From positions 1 through 5,272 of the forward strand of contig JAGDAE010000302.1 in assembly GCA_017959645.1 (NCBI GenBank): a stretch of DNA of 5,272 bases. The letters run 5' to 3'. The first letter of the stretch is position 1. Every line of letters begins with the position of its first letter. The notes under the pieces were generated by a model. It searched no databases and was not told the DNA's origin. It saw only the letters and a program-made list of their open reading frames with translations. Of this stretch, positions 1 through 5,272 are shown piece by piece. Source of the DNA: Kiritimatiellia bacterium. Its GTDB lineage: Bacteria; Verrucomicrobiota; Kiritimatiellia; RFP12; UBA1067. The position numbers and the translations under genes are program-made.

Positions 1-2540
1 ACCCCTCTCTTGGCGGAAAACGCGAACTCCGGAACCCCCGCGCAGTTCTGGCCGAAATCGACGACCAGCGTTTCGCCCTTCTTTATCTCCATCTTCTCGC
101 CCGGACCGTATTCGCGCACGATCTTCGCCTTTCCGTACGCTTCTTCGCCCGCGCCCTCGACGCCGCTCCACACCCACGCCTTGACGGCATCGAGCGCCAG
201 GTCCTCGCGCAGATGCACGCTCGAGCCGTCGTGCGGGACGATGACGCCCTTGAATTCGTTTGCGACCTTCGCCGGACTTTCGACGCTCTTCTCCGCCGTC
301 GCGTCGTATTCCTCGCCGTCGAAAATGGACGCTTTCCTGACCGGCCCCGTGTAGTCGGCGCGCCATCCCTCGCCGGTCGTGAAATAGCGCGTCCTGCCCC
401 CGCGGACGCGGTAGGCGAGATTGCCCTTGAAGCCGGACGAATCGCGCCGCGCGTAGATCGGGGCGTTGCAGACCTGGTCGCGCCACCACGACGCCGACAC
501 CTCCGCCTCGAGAACGTTCACCCCCTTGACGTCGTTCACGAGAAACCCGGTGATGTCGAATGTATAGCTCAGCCGGCGCTTGTCGACGTGGGTAAGCCCC
601 GGCTTGAGCCATTCGTCGGCGCCGACTTCTTTCCCGTTCACGAAAAGCCGGCACACGCCCATCGAAGTCACCGTCCACTCCGCGTTCTCCACGATCTCGT
701 CCGGCTTGAATTCGCACCGGAACACGGCCGTGTCGCGATTCTCGCTTGGCGGAGCTACCGGCACGATCCACTTCGACGCGTCCAAAAGATCGGTCCAGTC
801 GTAATATCTGTACGCTCCGTATACGACGTCGGCCGCCCCGATCTCGAGATACGGGTCGAGAAACGCCTCCTTCCACGACGGCGGCGGATTCGATATCTCG
901 ATTCCGGTGAAGTATTCCGGGCAAAGATAGTACGCGTGGGCCGCGGCGATGACGGCGGTGCAGTCCGCCTTCATGAAGACCGGCGTCTTCGCGTGGCCGT
1001 AGTAGTACTGCTGGGCCGCCCACAGTATCTCGTCGGCCTTTCGCGCAATCAGGTTTTCTCCCCTCCACATCATCATCGCCGCCAGCTCCTCGCCGGGGCC
1101 TTTGAGCGAATACCAGAAATCCTTGACCCCGCGCTCGTAGGCGACCGCGTCGGTGGCGCTCATCACCACCTCGCCGGAATCGCTTTCCTCGAATTCGCAA
1201 TGCACCGTCTCCGGCCGGTTGGCGCCGGGAATGTTCTCCCAGATCCCGGCGACCTTGCGCACGATGTCCGGCGTAAGCGCTCCGCGGTTCGCCTCGATCG
1301 CCGCCGCCTTCTCCGCGAGAATGTCGAATATCGTCCGCTCGCCGGGAAGCCGGAGCACGCTTCCTCCCGCGCACAATGCGCGAGGATCGGTCTTCAGCCC
1401 CAGCCCGATGTCGAGCGACGGATCGTCCTGCGATGCGTTCAGCGCGTTGAGCGCCTCCTTGTCCAGCGGCAATGCGGACGTGTTGGCGTTGAGCCAGCGC
1501 TCCATCCACTTCACCATCCCGAAACGTTCGCTCTCGTACCACCCGTGCTTTCCGGCGCATTCCAGACTGTCGATGCGATCTGCGATTCCCTGCCGTTCGC
1601 ACCACGCCTTCGCCAGCGCGTAGGTGCGTTCGCTGCCGGCGTACGGAAAGAAATCGTCGTAGGTGAACGCCGGCAATATCGGCTTCGGCGAGCCCAGAAG
1701 CAGAAACGCCAGATGGTTGAGCCCGAACTTGAGCTGCCCGAAGAATATCTGCTCGCTGTCCTGCGGCCCCGGACCCTTCGCCAGCTCCGTCATGCCGGTT
1801 ATGAACGCCATCGGCGCCGCGCATTTTATGCGCTCGTCGAAGATGTTCATGTAGGCCGTCATCGTCCCGCCGCCCGAAAATCCGCTCGCGCCGATCCGCC
1901 CGGAATCGATGTCCGGCCGCTCGCACAGCATGTCGAGCGCGCGGATGCCGTCCCATATGCGGTACTGCGCCAGCGCCTCGCCGAGAAGATGCGCGCGAAG
2001 ACCGGCCTGGCGATGGCCGAAAACATTGTCGTTGTCGACGCCGTCGCGCTGGCGCCGCTCGCCCTCGTCGACCGGATCGCACAGCAGCGCCGCGAAACCG
2101 GCCTTGGCCGCGACCACCGCGGTGCGCGCGTGAACCGGCTCCGACTTGCCTTCCCAGTGATGTCCGCACGGCATCAGAATCGCCGGATACGGCGCGGCGT
2201 ATTTCGGGCTGTCCGGCAGGTACAGATGCGCCGTCACATGATGGAACGGACGCGATGCGAAAATCAGCTTCTCGACCCGGTAGCCGTCGAACCGCTCCTC
2301 GCCTACCGTCTTGGTCTCGAGCGGCGTGCGCTCGGGAAACTCTCCGATCGCCTCGCGCGCCGCGCTCAGTATGCGTTCCTTGAGCGCCGCGACCTCGGCC
2401 GGCGTCTTCGCATCTTCCCACGCCTTGTCCGCAAGCGCGTCAAGACGGATATCCTCGGCAAGTTCCAGATCGTAAAGCGACGGATCCGCTATGGTCGCGC
2501 AGGCGACCAGCGCGGCGAAAGCGGCGATGGCGTTTTTCAT
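1..2540 (-). CDS. Secreted alpha/beta-hydrolase (acetylxylan-esterase-like) fused to GH78-type alpha-L-rhamnosidase; 3' end beyond window
   Basis: I translated the minus strand from the ATG at 2540-2538: 846 codons are open to the window edge with no stop, so the C-terminus is missing. Residues 1-18 are a short export signal. LVAC at 11-14 fits a lipobox, but ordinary cleavage before Asp19 is also possible. Residues ~50-355 form a catalytic alpha/beta-hydrolase: PCGHHWEGK at 124-132, DPVDEGER at 155-162, nucleophile elbow GFSGG with Ser222, DDFFPY with Asp295 or Asp296, and GKHGW with His332. This pattern is typical of proteins annotated as acetylxylan esterase or Abhydrolase_7-like. Residues ~373-590 resemble a second hydrolase module without a visible GxSxG. 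Residues ~600-745 match the rhamnosidase N-terminal domain (LFVNGKEVG 632-640, SWWR 684-687, GEGWRADY 723-730). VVDFGQN at 826-832 opens the next rhamnosidase beta-domain. The GH78 catalytic barrel would lie off the left edge. Inferred role: an exported enzyme that deacylates and de-rhamnosylates a plant or algal polysaccharide. The domain families are fairly secure; the substrate is unknown. Confidence 0.88.
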   Translation of the reverse strand, partial: MKNAIAAFAALVACATIADPSLYDLELAEDIRLDALADKAWEDAKTPAEVAALKERILSAAREAIGEFPERTPLETKTVGEERFDGYRVEKLIFASRPFHHVTAHLYLPDSPKYAAPYPAILMPCGHHWEGKSEPVHARTAVVAAKAGFAALLCDPVDEGERRQRDGVDNDNVFGHRQAGLRAHLLGEALAQYRIWDGIRALDMLCERPDIDSGRIGASGFSGGGTMTAYMNIFDERIKCAAPMAFITGMTELAKGPGPQDSEQIFFGQLKFGLNHLAFLLLGSPKPILPAFTYDDFFPYAGSERTYALAKAWCERQGIADRIDSLECAGKHGWYESERFGMVKWMERWLNANTSALPLDKEALNALNASQDDPSLDIGLGLKTDPRALCAGGSVLRLPGERTIFDILAEKAAAIEANRGALTPDIVRKVAGIWENIPGANRPETVHCEFEESDSGEVVMSATDAVAYERGVKDFWYSLKGPGEELAAMMMWRGENLIARKADEILWAAQQYYYGHAKTPVFMKADCTAVIAAAHAYYLCPEYFTGIEISNPPPSWKEAFLDPYLEIGAADVVYGAYRYYDWTDLLDASKWIVPVAPPSENRDTAVFRCEFKPDEIVENAEWTVTSMGVCRLFVNGKEVGADEWLKPGLTHVDKRRLSYTFDITGFLVNDVKGVNVLEAEVSASWWRDQVCNAPIYARRDSSGFKGNLAYRVRGGRTRYFTTGEGWRADYTGPVRKASIFDGEEYDATAEKSVESPAKVANEFKGVIVPHDGSSVHLREDLALDAVKAWVWSGVEGAGEEAYGKAKIVREYGPGEKMEIKKGETLVVDFGQNCAGVPEFAFSAKRG

Positions 2541-2550
2541 GTGCAAAGAG

Positions 2551-2555
2551 TCTCC
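2551..2555 (-). promoter_or_regulatory. Ribosome binding site of the esterase-rhamnosidase gene
   Basis: The minus strand reads GGAGA here, ten bases before the ATG at 2540. This spacing is slightly long but usable, and it supports the chosen start. The start also gives an export signal at once (MKNAIAAFAALVAC), and no other in-frame ATG or GTG close by does so. Confidence 0.6.
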
Positions 2556-2566
2556 AATTTCTCGTT

Positions 2567-2575
2567 ATTATATCA
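2567..2575 (-). promoter_or_regulatory. Extended -10 promoter of the esterase-rhamnosidase gene
   Basis: The minus strand reads TGATATAAT, a perfect extended -10 (TGnTATAAT) in an otherwise GC-rich region. The expected start of transcription is near 2560, giving a leader of about 20 bases that contains the GGAGA ribosome site. No good -35 hexamer is visible 16-18 bases upstream, where the sequence is part of an inverted repeat. Extended -10 promoters often lack a good -35. The gene therefore probably has its own promoter rather than depending only on read-through from the upstream gene. Confidence 0.6.
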
Positions 2576-2577
2576 TA

Positions 2578-2603
2578 TTTTCCCGCCATCGTGGGCGGAA
2601 AAA
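2578..2603. repeat. Inverted repeat over the -35 region (candidate operator)
   Basis: Arms of 10 bp, TTTTCCCGCC at 2578-2587 and GGCGGAAAAA at 2594-2603, pair at nine of ten positions (mismatch C2582/A2599) around a 6-bp spacer. The centre is about 30 bp upstream of the predicted transcription start. It therefore covers the -35 region of the downstream gene, a classical position for a repressor site. It is not a normal intrinsic terminator, because on both strands the T-run precedes the stem and an A-run follows it. A chance hairpin remains possible. Confidence 0.4.
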
Positions 2604-2630
2604 GCCAGAAAGCGGCCGATGGTCCGGCCG
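2599..2630 (-). terminator. Candidate intrinsic terminator of the modular secreted protein gene
   Basis: On the minus strand, starting 38 bases after the TAG stop at 2671-2669, CGGCCG (2630-2625) and CGGCCG (2618-2613) can form a perfect 6-bp GC stem with a 6-base loop. It is followed by CTTTCTGGC and then TTTTT at 2603-2599. The stem is strong but the T-tract is interrupted, so termination may be partial, and some read-through into the esterase-rhamnosidase gene is possible. Confidence 0.4.
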
Positions 2631-2668
2631 AGGCGAGAGAGTAGCGTCTTTCGCGTAAAAGCCGCCGC

Positions 2669-4972
2669 CTATCTGATGAATATTGCCAGCGGCAGAGTCT
2701 CCCGCGGCGGTGTCACGTCCACGATCTGGAATCCCGGAAACACTCCGGCTCCAGAATCCCCGTAGACCGTGCCCCCGATGCAACCCGAAGAATCCGGTTC
2801 AAGCTTTTCGAAGTACATTCCCGCCCCGAGCGTCGAGCTGCTGAAATTCGATCCCGATCCGTCGTTGAGCGAAACGCCCCCGAACGTGGCGTAGCCATGT
2901 CCTGCATTGGTTCCGTAGATGTACAGGTCGTAGACGTGCCCGGTTTCGAGACCGGATATCGTGACGGCGACCGTCTGGCCGTAGAGGTACATGTAGTCGT
3001 TCCTGAACGCATCCGCCGAGGCCGGGTCGGCTCCGGCGCCGTTGTTGTCGAAGCCGATCATCGAGCCGTCGGTCGTCGCCAGCCTGACCGACACCGTGGT
3101 ATCGCCTCCCTTCGCCGTCTTGAGATTCGAGAACGTGATATCGTTCTCGGTGTTCTCTAGATGATATAGGGCGTTCCAGTATGCTCCGTCGATAACGGCG
3201 AAGCCGTAGCCCGAGAACGTACAAGGTTCGCCGTCGGCAGCCTGCCTGCCGTCGATATCGCAGTTCACCACCTTGTCGCCGTCGATCAGTTCGGCGGCGA
3301 ACACATAGGCCTGCACACCGGCCGAATCGCACCCGTGCGAAATTATGCGGTTGAGCGCGAAGACCGCCGCCTTGTCGCCTGCGCTGAAATCGAAGTCCGA
3401 GACCACTACACGCGAAATCGGTCCCGATTCGAGCGACGCCAGACCGGAATTTCCGCCGCTCCACCATCCCTCGCCGCCGGAAACATTCCAGTCGGCGGTC
3501 GCGTACGCGTTCACGCCGTCGGAACTGGAACCGAGCTTGGCGCCATCCATCAGATCGCGCACGATCATTACCGTCCTTACCGGAATGTTGGTCGGAACCG
3601 TGCATTTTATGAACGTGTCGCGGCTGGCATCAGGGTGAATCAACATCTCTTTCGGCATCATCGGCTCGTTTGAGAAATCGGGGTTGACCGGCCCCATTGA
3701 AGTCGAGTTGTTCAAAAGCACCCACGGGAAGGTTCCGGACGCGAACCCGGTGTAGTTTCCCGGCGCCGGATACGAATATCTGTCGGCGAACCAGGTTTCT
3801 TCGTGAAACCAGGACCCTCCGTTTGCGTTGCCGCCCGCCGAAACCGTCACATTGCCGCAAGCGGTCGCGACCGTCGCCGGCAGCGTCGCGCCGGAATCGT
3901 TGACGATGCCGTAGTACAACTCGTTGAGATCGATCAGCGGTTCGCCCGCCACCTTCGCGACCTCGGTGACGACCGCGCGGCAGCGAGGAGTCGAGGCGAG
4001 CAGCGTCGAATCGATCTCGAACGACAAGGTCTCGCCCTTGCGCAGAAACAGTCCCGCGCCGAAGCGTAGCTCGGAGTTGCCGGTTTCGCAATTCTTGGAA
4101 AGCACCGGGCTTCCGTTCTTGCCGAGCGTTATCAGCGTGTCGGAATCGCCGGCGCCGGACTCGTACTCCACATGGGTCGCGAGCAGCGCAAAATCGTAGA
4201 TTCCGTTCTCCTTGGCCCGGAAGAATCGCGTGGACGAAATATCGTACGTCGCCACCGCACCGACATAGTCGTGGAACACGGAATCTTCGGTATCGACATA
4301 ACTGCCGTCGTCTTCGACTATTCTCGCCGCCAGAAGCGTCGTGTCGTAGGCGTGCGCGAGGTTCGGGTTTACGACGATCGTGAGCGGAATCGACGGCGAC
4401 AGGTACAGCGAGAGGCCCTTCTTCATGCTCGGAATTCCGCCCTCGCTCGAGATTTGCGTCCCGCTTGCGATCACTCCGTTGGTGTAGGCGCAGACAAGAA
4501 CTCCATCGGCGTAGTTCGCCCCGCCGCCGCCGTTACCGTCCGCCGCCTCGATATAGATCGCGTACAGCGACGCCTTGGCGGGCCTCAGCTCCATTGCCAC
4601 GCAGGGATACGACGTCGGAACGTCATCCGGGTGCATGACGATGCTGCCGGACGCAAGAGTGGCTCCGAGTATGTTGTGCGAAGCACCGGTCCAGTTGGCG
4701 GCGAGAAACGGAACGGACGCTTCCCCTCCCGCCGAGAGATATCCGTTGCATCCGTCCTTCGTGTACGTCTGCGCAAAAGGCGAGACGGTCGACACGTCGT
4801 TCGACGCCGCCATTCCGAACCGCCACTCCCCGCCTAGCGCGTCGGTGTACGTGCCTAGATTCCCAGCGGCCGAGGCCGCGCTGATTGCCTCCGCCACATT
4901 GTACGAATCGGCGCCGCAAAGAGCGCACGCGAACAACATCCCCCCAGCCAAAAACACAATTCTCTTTTTCAT
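2669..4972 (-). CDS. Secreted multi-module beta-sandwich protein of unknown function
   Basis: This is a complete 767-residue gene, ATG at 4972 to TAG at 2669. Residues 1-21 are a signal peptide: MKKR, a hydrophobic core IVFLAGGMLFACAL, and cleavage probably after Ala21. I see no glycosidase, peptidase or sulfatase motif. Four beta-rich modules can be made out. Module A (~24-222) has HPD at 114-116, ADGVLV at 155-160 and YDTTLLAARI at 209-218. Module B (~230-342) has FFRAKENGIYDFALLA at 250-265 and RKGETLSFEID at 311-321. Module C (~350-562) repeats the plan of A with IHPD at 445-448, SDGVNAY at 484-490 and AGDKAAVFALN at 531-541. Module D (~572-753) has YWNAL at 598-602, TISGLETGHVYDLYIYG at 671-687 and GFQIVDV at 747-753. 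Modules of this style occur in exported proteins of Planctomycetes and Verrucomicrobia, probably as carbohydrate-binding or surface domains. The C-terminus (PLAIFIR) lacks a PEP-CTERM, LPXTG or recognisable type IX sorting tail. Role inferred: glycan binding or cell-surface structure. Confidence 0.85.
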   Translation of the reverse strand: MKKRIVFLAGGMLFACALCGADSYNVAEAISAASAAGNLGTYTDALGGEWRFGMAASNDVSTVSPFAQTYTKDGCNGYLSAGGEASVPFLAANWTGASHNILGATLASGSIVMHPDDVPTSYPCVAMELRPAKASLYAIYIEAADGNGGGGANYADGVLVCAYTNGVIASGTQISSEGGIPSMKKGLSLYLSPSIPLTIVVNPNLAHAYDTTLLAARIVEDDGSYVDTEDSVFHDYVGAVATYDISSTRFFRAKENGIYDFALLATHVEYESGAGDSDTLITLGKNGSPVLSKNCETGNSELRFGAGLFLRKGETLSFEIDSTLLASTPRCRAVVTEVAKVAGEPLIDLNELYYGIVNDSGATLPATVATACGNVTVSAGGNANGGSWFHEETWFADRYSYPAPGNYTGFASGTFPWVLLNNSTSMGPVNPDFSNEPMMPKEMLIHPDASRDTFIKCTVPTNIPVRTVMIVRDLMDGAKLGSSSDGVNAYATADWNVSGGEGWWSGGNSGLASLESGPISRVVVSDFDFSAGDKAAVFALNRIISHGCDSAGVQAYVFAAELIDGDKVVNCDIDGRQAADGEPCTFSGYGFAVIDGAYWNALYHLENTENDITFSNLKTAKGGDTTVSVRLATTDGSMIGFDNNGAGADPASADAFRNDYMYLYGQTVAVTISGLETGHVYDLYIYGTNAGHGYATFGGVSLNDGSGSNFSSSTLGAGMYFEKLEPDSSGCIGGTVYGDSGAGVFPGFQIVDVTPPRETLPLAIFIR

Positions 4973-4981
4973 GATACCAAT

Positions 4982-5010
4982 ATTCTATCATATTTCCGTC
5001 AGGTGCGCAA
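4982..5010 (-). promoter_or_regulatory. Promoter of the modular secreted protein gene, very close to its ATG
   Basis: The minus strand has an extended -10 TGATAGAAT at 4990-4982 and a weak -35 TTGCGC at 5010-5005, with exactly 17 bases between the two hexamers. The -10 ends only nine bases before the ATG at 4972. Transcription would then start about at the first codon, and no Shine-Dalgarno sequence is visible in that gap. The -10 region is almost identical to the one in front of the esterase-rhamnosidase gene. Confidence 0.5.
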
Positions 5011-5016
5011 TACCCC

Positions 5017-5025
5017 GAGGAAAGG
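5017..5025 (+). promoter_or_regulatory. Purine-rich ribosome binding site of the rightmost gene
   Basis: GAGGAAAGG lies three bases before the ATG at 5029, with GAGG itself eight bases away. This favours 5029 as the first usable start. A second in-frame ATG at 5041 has its own AAGGAA just upstream, so initiation at either codon is possible. Confidence 0.5.
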
Positions 5026-5060
5026 AAAATGGTAAGGAAAATGGTAAGGGAAAATGGTAA
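5024..5060 (+). repeat. 12-bp tandem repeat, three copies, each with a start codon
   Basis: The unit GGAAAATGGTAA occurs at 5024-5035 and 5036-5047, and as a 13-bp variant with an extra G at 5048-5060. Every copy contains AAAATGG and so brings its own purine-rich leader and ATG (5029, 5041, 5054). The first two ATGs are in frame with the long downstream reading frame. The third is shifted by one base and would give only a 14-codon peptide ending at 5098. Confidence 0.85.
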
Positions 5061-5272
5061 GGAGCAGGCCTGGAACGCCTACGTGCGCGAGGGACTGACG
5101 ATTTCCATCCGGTTCTTCGCGCTGACGCACGATGTCAAGGAGGCGACGTGGCGACGGGAGCTGAAGCGCGGAGCGACCGGCGCTCTCGCGAAGGTGGACG
5201 GCAGGTGGCGCTACCCGGAGTATTCCGCGGCGCTGGCGCAGTCGAAGGTGGACGACGGCAAGGCGAACATGG
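5029..5272 (+). CDS. N-terminal part of a probable IS30-like transposase or related helix-turn-helix protein; 3' end beyond window
   Basis: The frame is open from ATG 5029 to the right edge: 81 codons, no stop. The repeat-encoded N-terminus is MVRKMVRENGKEQ. Residues ~18-50 (YVREGLTISIRFFALTHD, then TWRRELKRG) follow the IS30-family N-terminal pattern, an xxREGxSxxxIAxxL helix followed by a second helix TxxRExxRG. Next come GRWRYPEYSAALAQSK (59-74) and DGKANM (76-81), similar to the Y..A.AQ....RRANKG stretch after the IS30 helix-turn-helix. In IS30 proteins this part binds the terminal inverted repeats, and a DDE catalytic core follows. That core and both element ends lie outside the window or cannot be recognised. 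The gene is divergent from the modular secreted protein gene, only 56 bp away. A non-transposase helix-turn-helix regulator is the main alternative. Confidence 0.6.
   Translation, partial: MVRKMVRENGKEQAWNAYVREGLTISIRFFALTHDVKEATWRRELKRGATGALAKVDGRWRYPEYSAALAQSKVDDGKANM

Noticed and set aside
2578..2603. Inverted repeat considered as a bidirectional intrinsic terminator
   Set aside because: On both strands the T-run lies before the stem and the A-run after it, the opposite of what an intrinsic terminator needs. It is kept only as a candidate operator.
213..2765. 850-codon plus-strand open frame covering almost the whole left half
   Set aside because: It is codon-aligned with the minus-strand gene and open only because that gene avoids TTA, CTA and TCA codons; the frame has no stop back to position 3. 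Its translation is rich in Arg, His and Val with no domain motifs, whereas the minus strand shows a signal peptide, a catalytic triad and rhamnosidase motifs.
2799..3605. 268-codon minus-strand frame inside the modular secreted protein gene
   Set aside because: It overlaps the long 767-codon gene in another frame, and its product is Arg-rich and low in complexity. It has no ribosome site and no recognisable domain.
4172..4837. 221-codon plus-strand frame opposite the secreted protein gene
   Set aside because: It is antisense to the signal-peptide-bearing gene, with an Arg/Val-rich composition typical of shadows in GC-rich DNA. It has no initiation signals.
4575..5060. 161-codon plus-strand frame that ends in the 12-bp repeat
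   Set aside because: Most of it is antisense to the start of the secreted protein gene, and its tail (GKENGKENGKGKW) is only the repeat read in another frame. It ends before any domain could be recognised.
5054..5098. 14-codon plus-strand frame from the third repeat ATG, considered as a leader peptide
   Set aside because: It starts inside the better-supported coding frame, shows no attenuator-like codon run or hairpin, and is probably a by-product of the extra G in the third repeat unit.

Overview
The window looks like a piece of a GC-rich bacterial chromosome from a polysaccharide-degrading organism. The style of the two exported proteins suggests the PVC group (Verrucomicrobiota, Kiritimatiellota or Lentisphaerota): a multidomain carbohydrate-active enzyme, and a large secreted protein built from jelly-roll-like modules with HPD...DGV and WN...YDLYIYG motifs. 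This placement is inferred from protein style alone, because no rRNA or other phylogenetic marker is present.

Layout. (1) The left half (1-2540, minus strand) is one very large gene that runs off the left edge. Its 846 visible codons encode an export signal, a catalytic alpha/beta-hydrolase of the acetylxylan-esterase-like type (Ser222/Asp295 or Asp296/His332), a second alpha/beta-hydrolase-like module without a visible nucleophile, and then the N-terminal and beta-sandwich domains of a GH78-type alpha-L-rhamnosidase. It is an esterase-rhamnosidase fusion whose glycosidase barrel lies outside the window. A continuously open frame on the opposite strand is a codon-aligned shadow of this gene. 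(2) The spacer at 2541-2668 carries a candidate terminator for the upstream gene, a 10-bp-arm inverted repeat over the -35 region, a perfect extended -10 (TGATATAAT) and a GGAGA ribosome site. (3) Positions 2669-4972 (minus strand) encode a complete 767-residue secreted protein of four beta-rich modules, two of which look like copies of one another. I can assign it no enzymatic function. (4) The 56-bp divergent spacer at 4973-5028 holds the promoter of that gene, whose -10 lies so close to the ATG that the transcript may be leaderless. (5) From 5029 to the right edge (plus strand) is the start of a gene with an IS30-transposase-like helix-turn-helix region. Its start codon lies inside a 12-bp tandem repeat in which every unit carries a purine-rich ribosome-site-plus-ATG.

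Working together. The two minus-strand genes point the same way and each has its own promoter. The two promoters share an almost identical box, AAATATGATA(T/G)AATA, so they may be expressed together. A plausible reading is a small glycan-use locus: the secreted modular protein binds a polymer or forms part of the cell surface, while the fusion enzyme removes ester groups and rhamnose from an acylated rhamnose-containing glycan. The possible mobile element at the right edge suggests that the locus sits beside accessory DNA.
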